NCBI RefSeq assembly: GCF_000379725.1
Contig: NZ_KB903664.1
Span: forward strand, 124,154 to 188,153
Origin: Cytophaga aurantiaca DSM 3654
GTDB lineage: Bacteria > Bacteroidota > Bacteroidia > Cytophagales > Cytophagaceae
Reading direction: 5' to 3'
Length of the DNA: 64,000 nt
Shown here: piece after piece, positions 53,381 through 62,891 of the stretch
Layout of the letters: each line of letters starts with the position of its first letter
Numbering within the stretch: the first letter of the stretch is position 1
The notes under the pieces: model-generated
What the model was told of the DNA's origin: nothing
The model's database searches: none
What the model saw: only the letters and a program-made list of their open reading frames with translations
Program-made: the position numbers and the translations under genes

Positions 53381-53650
53381 CTATGATGCTGGTTGGTATA
53401 TGTCCAGATACATTTTTTTATTTTTATCCGTCATCTTATCGGTATTCAATTCGATCTGTTTTAAAATTTCGATCAGCGAATTTACTTTACCTTCCAGCGG
53501 ATAATATTTATTTACAATGGCTACATGCGTTTCTTTAAGCAAGCAATAACCGGAGTGGAAGTTGCCTTTTTCATAACGCAACATATAATCCGACTCTGAA
53601 AAGATGTCTTCGAGTTTACTCAGAAACTGTGTGGTGTATTTGATCTCCAT
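53381..53650 (-). CDS. Conserved small protein of unknown function
   Basis: 89 residues, no signal peptide or motif; contains KLEDIFSESDYMLRYEKGNFHSGYCLL and HVAIVNKYYPLEGKVNSLIEIL. Its last base adjoins the MBL gene's start and the gene follows the CheY-like gene by 8 bases, so it belongs to the same run of genes. Function unknown. Confidence 0.75.
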   Translation of the reverse strand: MEIKYTTQFLSKLEDIFSESDYMLRYEKGNFHSGYCLLKETHVAIVNKYYPLEGKVNSLIEILKQIELNTDKMTDKNKKMYLDIYQPAS

Positions 53651-53658
53651 GCTTTGTA

Positions 53659-54033
53659 TTAAGCAGTATATTCTTTAACAACTTCAACCAGACGGTCAAA
53701 ATCCAATGGCTTTTGTAAGTAGGCATTGATACCTGCCGACTTGAAATCTTCGTCTGAGTAATTTTTAGCATTACCGGTAATCGCAACAATAGGTATTGCA
53801 GCTTTTACGGGATCTGATAATTTTCTGATTTCCTGCGCACATGTCATACCATCCATTTGTGGCATATTGATATCCATAAGGATAATATCAAACGAACCTT
53901 TATCAAGTTCTTTCATTACTTCCTTACCGTTTTTAACAGCAGTGATTTCGTAATTTTGAAATTGTAATATCTTCTTTGTCAGATTTTGGATTACTGAACT
54001 ATCTTCTGCTACTAATACTTTTTTTGCGCTCAT
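53659..54033 (-). CDS. CheY-like single-domain response regulator
   Basis: 124 residues comprising one receiver domain: acidic pocket E10/D11, phospho-acceptor Asp54 (ILMDINMPQMDG), Thr86 and Lys108 (LQKPLDF). No output domain. The start overlaps the kinase gene's stop by four bases (ATGA), so it is the direct partner or the shuttle of that hybrid kinase. Confidence 0.93.
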   Translation of the reverse strand: MSAKKVLVAEDSSVIQNLTKKILQFQNYEITAVKNGKEVMKELDKGSFDIILMDINMPQMDGMTCAQEIRKLSDPVKAAIPIVAITGNAKNYSDEDFKSAGINAYLQKPLDFDRLVEVVKEYTA

Positions 54034-57000
54034 TTTGAATTTGAATTTAGAATAAAAGTGTAATGTTGTACGAAACGAATATGAGCTTCAGAAAGTTGCT
54101 CAAGTTCCATTCCCAATTCAGGGTAATAGCCAAACTTCAGCTTTCCTTCAATGGCTCTGGATAAAGATTCCAGCTCAATTGCGCCAAGTGTGCCCGATAC
54201 TCCTTTTAGTGTGTGCAATTTATTTAAAATATTATGAATGTCACTCATACCCAGGTATTTTTTACAATCCACAATTTGCTCAAGTGACTCATTTTCAAAC
54301 TCTTTGTATATCTGATCCAGAATTTCAGCTCCGGATAAGTTTTTAAGTTTGGTATAGGTGCCCATATCAAGAATGGAGTCTATTAATGGTGTTTCTTCCT
54401 CTACAACAGCTCCGTTTGTCTCAACTTCTTCGCCTTCATGGATATGCAGCCAGTGTTTTACCTTGGCAATCAGTGTTTCTGCTTTTATGGGCTTTGCAAT
54501 GTAATCGTCCATGCCGTTTAGCATAAACCGCTCTTTGTCTTCTTTCATGGAATAAGCCGTCATGGCAATAATCGGAGGGGTAACATGCAGATTTAATTTC
54601 CGGATCTCAGCTGTTGCCTGGATTCCATCCATTTGCGGCATTTGTATATCCATCAATACAATCCTATAAGCTGTTTCTTTTACTTTTTGAATTGCTTCCA
54701 ATCCATTGCCTGCAGTATCAATGTCACAGCCTGCCTTGCGCAGAATCTCGGATGCTACAAATAAATTGATTGCATTATCATCCACCAATAAAATTTTAGG
54801 GAAATCTTTGATCGGTTTTTCATATGCAATGGATGTAGGTGTTTCAAATTTTGTTTCGATCGAACGTTTGCTTTCGTTCGCTTCAAACGTAAACCAGAAC
54901 GTACTGCCTACATTCGATTGAGTTTGTACACCTATTTCTCCATTCATTAATTTACTTAACTCTTTTGAAATAGCTAAACCAAGTCCGGTGCCGCCATATG
55001 ATTTTGAAGAGGAATTGTCTACCTGATTAAAATATCCGAAGAGGATGTTTAATTTATCTTCCGCTATACCAATACCTGTATCAATGATGTTGACACGTAT
55101 TTTATTTACCAGATCGTTTCTCGAAGCCAACGAGATCTGAATACGGACAGATCCGTGTTCAGTAAATTTGATTGCGTTGGAAGTTAAGTTTGAAAGTATT
55201 TGCAGCAAACGTGTTTCATCGGCCAGAATTACTTTCGGAACATTTGAATCGATGCTGTAAAGCAATTCGATTTTTTTCAATGTTGCTTGCTGGTAGAAAA
55301 GTGCATGCAGCTTCTCGATCATTTGTTCTATCGAAATAGGAGCAAGTCGCAGCTGCATTTTGCCTGCTTCTATTTTTGAAAGATCTAAGATGTCATTCAA
55401 AATATTCAGTAATGTTTCAGAAGATTTTTTGATCGTCTGTACATACTTCCGTTGCTCTTCCAGCAGCGGTGTTTCATTTAACAGGTCAATCATACCGATC
55501 ACACCATTCATCGGCGTACGGATCTCATGACTCATGTTAGCAAGAAAATTCTCTTTAACTTTTAACGATTTTTCAGCAATTTCTTTTGCGTGGCGCAGAT
55601 CTTCTGAAGCTTTTTTCAGATACGTAATATCACGGGCAACACCATCTAAGCCGATTGGCTTCCCTTCGTTGTTGTAGATCAAACGAATGTTGGAAATACT
55701 TTGGATCGATTCGCCGCCTTTGATATTTACATTCGTTTCATAATTTTTAACCCGACCGGTTTTTAACACTTCACGGATCAGGTTCACCTGTTGTTTCGGT
55801 GTAGTGAAGAAATCACTGATGTGTTTGCCAATGATCTCTTCCTGTGTGTACCCGCTCAGTTCGCAGCCCGAAGGGGAGATCATGGTGATGTAGCCGCTTA
55901 GATCGGTTCTGTAATAGATATCCTGGAACGATTCAAAAATGTTTCTGAATTTTTCTTCGCTTTCCTGAATGGTTATTTCCCATTGCTTTTTCTCTGTAAT
56001 GTCATGCGAGATACCTGATACTTCATCGATTCTTCCATCCGGTAAAAAGATCGGGTTTAAGAATGTCTCTCTCCAGAAGACATCGCCATTCTGATTGGTA
56101 TTGCATGCTTCAAAATGCTGCGCTTCTCCATTGAATGCTGCTTTGTATTTTTGATCAATGGATGTATGAAACTCCGTATCGGAGAGTACTAAGATTTCTT
56201 TTGTCTCGCCTTCTTCATAGATCGAAGGATACTTTTGATATTTTTTGAAAATTGCATTCGCGTAATTCTGGTTGAAGGAAGTAAGTCCGCGTCTTCTGTT
56301 CACCGACCAGATCAAATGCGAACTACTTTCGAAGATCGCATTCAAACGTGCCGTCTGATCAATGATCTTTTCTTCGTTTCGCTTACGTTCAATTACAAGT
56401 GCGATCTGTCCGGAAATAAAGTCCAGCAGCTCTACGTGTCTTCTTTTATATTTATTCCGGTCACTATGACTCTTTACACAGATCACACCAATCGTTCTGC
56501 CCTCTAAACGTAGCGGTACACCTAGCCAGATCTTTGGTATTGGTCCAAGCAATTCAATTTTGCCTTCTTCGGAAAGTTTCTTGATGTCTTCTTCGTAGAG
56601 AAACGTTGGTTCTTCGTTAAACAGCGAATACTCTGTCAAACCTTTACCTACAATACGTTTCATGCTGATAGGTTTCGGACCTATGTTCTCATCAACGTAG
56701 TAGGGGAAGTTTAAATAATTGTGATCTCTATCGTACAGCGCAACGTGGAAATTGTTGACAGCAATCAGTGTACGTAATTCTTTGTGAATATTATCCAGCA
56801 AAGAATCAAGTTTATCACTGTTGATCGCAAGTGTTGAGATCTTGTAATATAGATTCTGCGCACGTTCTGCACGCATGTGTTCTGTATTGTCGTGGAAGAT
56901 CCCTCTGAACGAAACCGGCTTTTCTTTTTCGTAACGTACGTTTACACTGCAGATAACCTGTATGTTTCTACCGTTCTTACTGGTGAAGACCGTTTCAAAT

Positions 57001-57632
57001 TTATCATCTTTCTTTCCTGCAAGAATATTATTTAGATGTTCAAGCGTATCGTTCACATGATCTTTTGCAATAATGTCGCGAAAGTTCAGCTTTAAGATTT
57101 CTTCATCGGTATACTGAAGACTGGCTTTCCAGGCACGGTTCACAAACTGAATCTTACCATCCAGATCAAACACCTGTATTAAGTCATTGGCATTTTCGAA
57201 CAGATCCTGTAATTGATCGTTGCTGTCTTTTAATGCACGGATAACTTTTTTCTTATCGGTAATATCTTCACCGATAAGTGTTGTTAAATGTTTATTATCG
57301 CTAATTGGATGATGAATAACAACATTGAATTTTATGGTACGGGAATCTCCTTCTTTGGAAAGAAACTTACGTTTTAACTGATCAATAAATCCTTGTTTTT
57401 TGATCAGGGTATAAATGTGTTCTTCTTTGTTTTTGTCTCTGTCCGATTCTAAAAAATACTTCCAGTTTTCTCCGATCACACGTTGGCGTTCCCAGCCGAT
57501 TACTTCTAAAAAAGCTTCGTTTGTAAACACAATCAACCCATCCTGATCAATTGTCATGACCAGCAAATTAATTTTTTCAAATGCTTCCTGAAGAATTTTT
57601 TCGGGGCGCTGGTTTGCATTGATGATCTGCAA
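54030..57632 (-). CDS. Hybrid sensor histidine kinase (multi-PAS, GAF, HisKA, HATPase, REC, Hpt)
   Basis: 1200 residues from the TTG at 57632. PAS domains at about 20-125, 140-255, 425-550 and 555-675, a GAF domain (265-415), HisKA with His702 (SHEIRTPMNG), HATPase with N819 (SNLTSNAIKF), D851 (DTGIGIA) and GGTGLGLAI, a receiver with Asp995 (VLMDIQMPQMDG), and an Hpt with His1140 (LHTLKG). A complete phosphorelay is therefore in one protein, soluble, with no transmembrane segment. The start is uncertain: no ATG precedes the first PAS in this frame, and an ATG at 57700 starts in another frame (see findings). Confidence 0.93.
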   Translation of the reverse strand: MQIINANQRPEKILQEAFEKINLLVMTIDQDGLIVFTNEAFLEVIGWERQRVIGENWKYFLESDRDKNKEEHIYTLIKKQGFIDQLKRKFLSKEGDSRTIKFNVVIHHPISDNKHLTTLIGEDITDKKKVIRALKDSNDQLQDLFENANDLIQVFDLDGKIQFVNRAWKASLQYTDEEILKLNFRDIIAKDHVNDTLEHLNNILAGKKDDKFETVFTSKNGRNIQVICSVNVRYEKEKPVSFRGIFHDNTEHMRAERAQNLYYKISTLAINSDKLDSLLDNIHKELRTLIAVNNFHVALYDRDHNYLNFPYYVDENIGPKPISMKRIVGKGLTEYSLFNEEPTFLYEEDIKKLSEEGKIELLGPIPKIWLGVPLRLEGRTIGVICVKSHSDRNKYKRRHVELLDFISGQIALVIERKRNEEKIIDQTARLNAIFESSSHLIWSVNRRRGLTSFNQNYANAIFKKYQKYPSIYEEGETKEILVLSDTEFHTSIDQKYKAAFNGEAQHFEACNTNQNGDVFWRETFLNPIFLPDGRIDEVSGISHDITEKKQWEITIQESEEKFRNIFESFQDIYYRTDLSGYITMISPSGCELSGYTQEEIIGKHISDFFTTPKQQVNLIREVLKTGRVKNYETNVNIKGGESIQSISNIRLIYNNEGKPIGLDGVARDITYLKKASEDLRHAKEIAEKSLKVKENFLANMSHEIRTPMNGVIGMIDLLNETPLLEEQRKYVQTIKKSSETLLNILNDILDLSKIEAGKMQLRLAPISIEQMIEKLHALFYQQATLKKIELLYSIDSNVPKVILADETRLLQILSNLTSNAIKFTEHGSVRIQISLASRNDLVNKIRVNIIDTGIGIAEDKLNILFGYFNQVDNSSSKSYGGTGLGLAISKELSKLMNGEIGVQTQSNVGSTFWFTFEANESKRSIETKFETPTSIAYEKPIKDFPKILLVDDNAINLFVASEILRKAGCDIDTAGNGLEAIQKVKETAYRIVLMDIQMPQMDGIQATAEIRKLNLHVTPPIIAMTAYSMKEDKERFMLNGMDDYIAKPIKAETLIAKVKHWLHIHEGEEVETNGAVVEEETPLIDSILDMGTYTKLKNLSGAEILDQIYKEFENESLEQIVDCKKYLGMSDIHNILNKLHTLKGVSGTLGAIELESLSRAIEGKLKFGYYPELGMELEQLSEAHIRFVQHYTFILNSNSK

Positions 57633-57808
57633 CTCCTTTACCTGCTGGATTAACTCATCTTTCGAAGAATGCTGAAAGGGGAATCTAGTTCTGAACTCAT
57701 GCTTTTTTTCCTCGATTGAGAAATATGATTGGACTACTATTTGGGCGTGTAACCTACTATGTATAAATTTACCTATAATATCTGTTTTCTACAAGAGTCA
57801 AAAGGTCC

Positions 57809-58798
57809 ATGAAAGTGTATTTATCGTTCGATTATGAGTTGTATTTCGGAGCGCAGAGCGGCTCTGCAGGCATTTGCATTATTGAACCTACGAAACAGCT
57901 GCTTGCACTGGCAGAAAAGCATGGCATTTACCTCAACTTTTTTATTGATAGCGGATACCTTCTTGCGCTTGAAAAGTATTCAAAGCGTCATCCTTCTGTA
58001 GCTTATGAAAAGCAGCAGGTGTATAAGCAATTGATAGAGCTTTCAGAGGCTGGGCATGATTGTCAGCTACACATACATCCGCATTGGGAAGATAGTTATT
58101 ACGATGGCAATGGATGGAAGATGAATACAGATCGGTATCGCCTGGATCATTTCTCAGATGTGCAGATGCAGGAAATTATTACTTCTTATTTTAACGTCAC
58201 GAAAAATATTTCCGGAAAGGCTCCCATTGCTTACAGAGCAGGAGGATGGTGTTTACCGCCCTGGGATAAGATTCAGGATACGTTTAAAAAACTGGGTGTC
58301 TGGATCGATAGTACGGTATATGAAAAAGGTTTTTCAGAAGAAGGACAAGTAAAATTTGATTTTAGAAATGCGCCTTCATCCGATCAATGGATGTTTGAAA
58401 AGAATCCTGTGGAACCGGATCCGGTAGGATATTTTTTAGAACTTCCCATCTCATCTGTTCGCCTTTCTCCTGTATTCTTCTGGAATCTATACGTTAAAGG
58501 TCGCTTGAATCGTTCTCTTCATAAAACAATCGGAGACGGTACGCCCATGGCACAACCCGGAACAAAAAAGAAAGTACTCACTTCATATACGCAACAGGCA
58601 TTAAGCTGCGACGGCTATTATGCAAGCCTTTTGGTTTCTGAATATAATAGTCGTACAAAGCGTAACGACGATACCATGGTTGTGATTGGTCATCCGAAAG
58701 CGCAAACCGTTTTTTCGTTACAAAAGCTTGATGAATTTGTCTCAACAGTTAAAGGTACGTGTACGTTTGCACGTTACTCAGACTTACAACTCAATTGA
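57809..58798 (+). CDS. Polysaccharide deacetylase-like protein (NodB homology)
   Basis: 329 residues, no signal peptide. Starts MKVYLSFDYELYFG (Asp8, motif 1) and carries histidines H88, H90 and H92 in CQLHIHPHWED, matching the metal motif of NodB-type carbohydrate esterases (CE4-like); later motif AYRAGGWCLPPWD gives the conserved Arg. Role: likely glycan or sugar deacetylation in cell-surface polysaccharide synthesis. First of a three-gene unit. Confidence 0.85.
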   Translation: MKVYLSFDYELYFGAQSGSAGICIIEPTKQLLALAEKHGIYLNFFIDSGYLLALEKYSKRHPSVAYEKQQVYKQLIELSEAGHDCQLHIHPHWEDSYYDGNGWKMNTDRYRLDHFSDVQMQEIITSYFNVTKNISGKAPIAYRAGGWCLPPWDKIQDTFKKLGVWIDSTVYEKGFSEEGQVKFDFRNAPSSDQWMFEKNPVEPDPVGYFLELPISSVRLSPVFFWNLYVKGRLNRSLHKTIGDGTPMAQPGTKKKVLTSYTQQALSCDGYYASLLVSEYNSRTKRNDDTMVVIGHPKAQTVFSLQKLDEFVSTVKGTCTFARYSDLQLN

Positions 58799-58800
58799 TT

Positions 58801-59706
58801 TTGGTACAGCTGTTACAACACACTCAAATAGATTTTAACAAATGGGACGCATGTATTTTGCGTGCTTCAAATGCAGATCCGTTTTTATTGTCTTCGTGGT
58901 TGAATGTTGTTGAAGCGAATTGGTCGGCCTTCGTGGCAGATGATTATGCTGCAGTCTTTCCAATTTTTCAGACAAAAAAAATGCGCTGGTCTTTTTTTGA
59001 TCTGCCGAATTTTGTTCAGAAACTCTCTGTGTATGGAGATGCACGATATGAAAAAGAGATCGCTGAATGCCTGAAAGAACTTCATGCAACGATCGATTAT
59101 GTGTGTTATACGACAGACGAACGTTTGGTTGAAGATGTTACAATAAAAAGAATACCACGTCGCCATCAGATCCTGCAATTACAGGAAGGTGTTCGTTTCC
59201 CGACGAAAGTATGGGGGCGCAACATTCGTAAAGCGGAAGCATCCGGTTTTACAGAGCTTGCAGCTGTTCCTATAGACGTGTTTGTTCCGGCTTTGAAGAA
59301 AGAACTGATAGAGAAAGGGAATCCGTACAAAAAAGCAGATTATATATTGTTGGAAGCATTGGCGAGACAATCTATACATGCTGGTTATGGTTTTATTGAA
59401 GGAATAAAAGATGAAGCAGGTGCATTCACTTGTGGACAATTTTATATTTATATGAAAGGCAGAATATATCTGGTAGCCTGTTTCAGTAATGAACGTGCCA
59501 GAGAACACAGTCTGCTGCATTATCTGCTATACAAAATCATTCAGCAAAAATACGGACTAGATACAACGATGCGTGTGCATTTTGGCGGATCGAACATTCC
59601 GGTGATTGCTGATTTTAATAAAAATTTCGGAGCAACAGACGAGCAGTTTGTACTAGCATACAAAAACAATCTGCCGTTTTGGTTCCGGATCTTTAAACAT
59701 GCCTGA
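58801..59706 (+). CDS. FemAB/GNAT-like acyltransferase
   Basis: 302 residues with a TTG start at 58801, two bases after the previous stop; an upstream GTG start at 58759 would overlap the deacetylase gene and is less likely. No ATG is available before residue 60. Two GNAT-like halves: DPFLLSSWLNVVEANW...RKAEASGFTEL and YILLEALARQSIHAGYGFIEG...GQFYIYMKGRIYLVACFSNER...LLHYLLYKIIQ, the layout of FemAB-like proteins in polysaccharide clusters. Probable role: transfer of an acyl group to a glycan or peptide precursor. Coupled to the glycosyltransferase by a TGATG overlap. Confidence 0.78.
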   Translation: MVQLLQHTQIDFNKWDACILRASNADPFLLSSWLNVVEANWSAFVADDYAAVFPIFQTKKMRWSFFDLPNFVQKLSVYGDARYEKEIAECLKELHATIDYVCYTTDERLVEDVTIKRIPRRHQILQLQEGVRFPTKVWGRNIRKAEASGFTELAAVPIDVFVPALKKELIEKGNPYKKADYILLEALARQSIHAGYGFIEGIKDEAGAFTCGQFYIYMKGRIYLVACFSNERAREHSLLHYLLYKIIQQKYGLDTTMRVHFGGSNIPVIADFNKNFGATDEQFVLAYKNNLPFWFRIFKHA

Positions 59707-60845
59707 TGAGTAACACAAGAATAATTGTTTCTGTAACCACCGATTTAGTAACCGATCAACGTGTCTATAAAGTATGCAACAGCTTATATACACATGGATA
59801 CGATATTTTATTGGTTGGTCGGAAAAAGAAAGACAGCATGCCAATGGATTCAAGACCTTATAAAACACATCGTTTTAATTTGTGGTTTGAAAAGGGTCCG
59901 TTGTTTTATGCGCAATACAACCTGTATTTATTTTTCTATTTGCTGTTTCACAAAGCAGATATTTTATTGGCAAACGATTTAGATACCTTGTTGCCAAATT
60001 ATTTAGCGTCAAAGATCAAGCGTGTTCCGCTTGCGTACGACAATCACGAATATTTTACCGGCGTACCTGAATTGATCAGACGTCCGCGCGTACAGAAGAT
60101 CTGGAAGAGTATTGAAAACTGGATCTTCCCGAAAGTAAAATACATCTACACCGATAATTTTGCAAAGCGCAGTTTGTTTGTAGAAGAATTCAAACAGCCG
60201 GTTGAAGTTGTAATGAATGTACCTATTCTGCAAACAACTGCATTGGATCCTGCCTATAAACTGGAGGATGCTGAAAATAAATTTATACTGATTTATCAGG
60301 GAACAGGTATTAATGTAGAGCGTGGCACAGAAGAGCTAACGCTTGCCATGAAGTATCTGGATGAACGTTTCTTGTTGTTGTTTGTAGGAAGCGGCGATGT
60401 GATTGATGTATTAAAAGCATTGGTGAAAGAACATGGTTTGGAAAACAGAGTGCGTTTTATTCCAAAAGTGCCACATCATATTCTGAAGCAATACACCATG
60501 CAGGCGCACCTAGGCTTGACGGTTGATAAACCCATCAGTGAAAATTACATTTACAGTTTTCCGAACAAAGTATTTGATTACGTACATGCTGGTGTTCCTG
60601 TATTAGCTTCACGTTTGCAGGAAGTAGAACGCATCATGAATCTGTATGGCATAGGAACGTTCGTTGAATCCTATGATCCGAGACACATTGCAGATCGTAT
60701 TCAATGGATACACGATAATCCGGAGCAGTATGCAGTATGGAAAGAAAACTTAAAATATGCTGCACAGGAGATCAATTGGGCGCAGCAGGAGAAAGTGTTG
60801 TTGAGCATTTATCAACGGATTAGAGAGGAGAATGGGATTGCATAA
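59706..60845 (+). CDS. Glycosyltransferase (GT4-like)
   Basis: 379 residues. GT-B layout: N-terminal RIIVSVTTDLVTDQRVYKVCNSL, linker, C-terminal nucleotide-sugar half with LIYQGTGINVERGTEELTLAMKYL, LLLFVGSGDVIDVLKAL and the acceptor-side SFPNKVFDYVHAGVPVLASRLQEVERI (the E-x7-E-type region of GT4). Role: transfer of a sugar in surface polysaccharide or lipopolysaccharide synthesis. The start overlaps the previous stop by one base. Confidence 0.9.
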   Translation: MSNTRIIVSVTTDLVTDQRVYKVCNSLYTHGYDILLVGRKKKDSMPMDSRPYKTHRFNLWFEKGPLFYAQYNLYLFFYLLFHKADILLANDLDTLLPNYLASKIKRVPLAYDNHEYFTGVPELIRRPRVQKIWKSIENWIFPKVKYIYTDNFAKRSLFVEEFKQPVEVVMNVPILQTTALDPAYKLEDAENKFILIYQGTGINVERGTEELTLAMKYLDERFLLLFVGSGDVIDVLKALVKEHGLENRVRFIPKVPHHILKQYTMQAHLGLTVDKPISENYIYSFPNKVFDYVHAGVPVLASRLQEVERIMNLYGIGTFVESYDPRHIADRIQWIHDNPEQYAVWKENLKYAAQEINWAQQEKVLLSIYQRIREENGIA

Positions 60846-60923
60846 TTTTTTATCTTAATGAATATACTTTAATCCACATAGCCCCGTTGTTGCTTACGTA
60901 ATTAATTTTATTCTGCTTGATTG

Positions 60924-60931
60924 TATTTTTG
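60924..60931 (+). promoter_or_regulatory. -7 box before the CHU_C protein
   Basis: TATTTTTG matches TAnnTTTG 19 bases before the ATG at 60950; it lies inside the longer frame, which supports that ATG as the start. Confidence 0.55.
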
Positions 60932-60949
60932 AGTAGATGTATCGTAGCT

Positions 60950-62890
60950 ATGAGAAAACTTTTTGTTTTTATTATTTTAATTTCATTACGAAGTTATAGT
61001 CAAAATCTTGTACCCAATCCGAGTTTCGAAGGCTATAATCCTTGTTCTAATGCATTTTCATGCTTCGTACAACCGAATTTAAATGATCCTTGTATTAGTA
61101 GTTGTTGTGGCTCCGGATTACCAGAATTTCCAGGTAGATTAAATAATGGCACATACAATTGGTGGTCTGTAAATAGGGGATATAATGGATTTGTGCCATC
61201 ACCATTATATTTTAATGCGTGTATTTTACATGCTAATGAAGAACAAAAAAAATATTATGGAAATCCTATACAAAATGATTGGTATAAACCAAGAACAGGA
61301 GAAGGGTTCATTATTATATATACATTCGGTGATTTTTATAAGGATACAATTAATTTAAGACAATATGCACAGGTTAAACTTAGACAGCCTTTGCGTGCTG
61401 GTTGTACCTATGAAGCAACTTGTTTTGCGTTACTTACTACTAATCTTAAATATTATTCTGGTACAGTAGTAGATATACAATCACAAGTACAAGCTTCAGA
61501 TGGTTTGGGCATTTATATATCAAAGGATAGTATATTTTTTACAGATGAAACAAAAGGATATAAGGCACTTACTGAATTCTTACCACAAGTTTCTAATCCT
61601 GATGGGTACTTACTTTCAGATTCAATAAACTATCAAAAAGTATCCGGTATTTTTATCGCAACTGGTGGGGAAGAATGGTTAGTTATAGGGAATTTTAAGG
61701 ATAATGAGCATACTGTTACTGCAAGCAATACTCATATGAATTCACTTTATGCTATTGACGATGTAAGCGTAACAGAATGGAAACCGAATCTTGTTTCATT
61801 TAAAGATACAAGTTTGTGTGTTGATAGCACGTTAACTATTAAACTTCCTGATGGATTAAAAGACTATAAATGGTCTACAGGAGAAACAACCAGGCAAATA
61901 ACTATTGCTGGCGGTAATGGGTGTTACACAGTAGAAGCGAGCAATGGTTGCACGATTTTACGAGATACATTTTATATACATGCTGTGCCACGCTTTGCTA
62001 CATCCTTTACATTGGGTAGAGATACCTTTTTTTGTAAAATTCCTGCTTCGTATCAACTTCAGGCACCAGCAAGTTTTGATTTGTATGAATGGTCCACAGG
62101 TTCTCATACTTTCAGCATAGCAATACCCAATGCTGGTACGTATTGGCTAAAAGCTTCTTATGCTTGCGGAACATTGAAAGACACAATCGTTGTAACAGAA
62201 TTTATAAAACCGGATTCTGTGTTGATACCTATAAACGATACTACAATTTGCAGCAATTCGAGTATTGATTTGCAGATTGCACATGTGTCTATGTATTCCA
62301 ATTTTGCATGGAATGATGGCACGACTCAAAATCATTTATTGGTAAATCAGGCAAATCTATATAATGTGAAAGCATACACACCAGAAGGATGTGAGGTTAG
62401 GGATACTATTCGCATCACAACTATGAAGCCTCCTGTATTGTCATTGAAGAACGATACATTGTTATGTGCAGGAACGGAATTAAGACGTGTTGTTTCTAAA
62501 AAAACTACTGAGCAACTCGTATGGAACGATGGATCTATAGATTCTACCTATCGTATTAAGAGCTCAGGTATATATTGGGCTAGACTTTCAAATGTATGTT
62601 TCAATACGACAGATAGTATAACAGTCAGTTTCGTAGATTGTACAGTAAACATTCCCAATCTTATTACTGTAAACGATGATGGAAAGAATGATTATTTTGT
62701 TATTAAAACAGAAGTGAATCGAACGTTTGAGCTCTCCATTTATAATTCCTGGGGATCTCAAATATATCACAATACTACCTATCAGAATGATTGGAATGCG
62801 AATGGATTGGATTCAGGAATTTATTTTTATTATTTGAATGATCCCTTGATGAATAAAAATTACAAAGGATGGTTGCAGGTAATAAAGTGA
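60950..62890 (+). CDS. Secreted protein with gliding-motility/T9SS C-terminal domain (CHU_C)
   Basis: The frame opens at 60917; the ATG at 60950 starts a signal peptide (MRKLFVFIILISLRSYSQN), giving 646 residues. Start of the mature part NLVPNPSFEGYNPC is typical of lectin-like adhesins of this group. Ig-like/cell-adhesion repeats follow: three blocks containing LC-VDS/FCK/ICS...YKWSTGETT, YEWSTGSHT and FAWNDGTTQ, plus LVWNDGSID. The last ~80 residues (NIPNLITVNDDGKNDYFVIK to the final GWLQVIK) form the gliding_CHU_C type B domain that directs secretion by T9SS. Likely a surface adhesin or matrix protein. Confidence 0.9.
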   Translation: MRKLFVFIILISLRSYSQNLVPNPSFEGYNPCSNAFSCFVQPNLNDPCISSCCGSGLPEFPGRLNNGTYNWWSVNRGYNGFVPSPLYFNACILHANEEQKKYYGNPIQNDWYKPRTGEGFIIIYTFGDFYKDTINLRQYAQVKLRQPLRAGCTYEATCFALLTTNLKYYSGTVVDIQSQVQASDGLGIYISKDSIFFTDETKGYKALTEFLPQVSNPDGYLLSDSINYQKVSGIFIATGGEEWLVIGNFKDNEHTVTASNTHMNSLYAIDDVSVTEWKPNLVSFKDTSLCVDSTLTIKLPDGLKDYKWSTGETTRQITIAGGNGCYTVEASNGCTILRDTFYIHAVPRFATSFTLGRDTFFCKIPASYQLQAPASFDLYEWSTGSHTFSIAIPNAGTYWLKASYACGTLKDTIVVTEFIKPDSVLIPINDTTICSNSSIDLQIAHVSMYSNFAWNDGTTQNHLLVNQANLYNVKAYTPEGCEVRDTIRITTMKPPVLSLKNDTLLCAGTELRRVVSKKTTEQLVWNDGSIDSTYRIKSSGIYWARLSNVCFNTTDSITVSFVDCTVNIPNLITVNDDGKNDYFVIKTEVNRTFELSIYNSWGSQIYHNTTYQNDWNANGLDSGIYFYYLNDPLMNKNYKGWLQVIK

Positions 62891-62891
62891 T

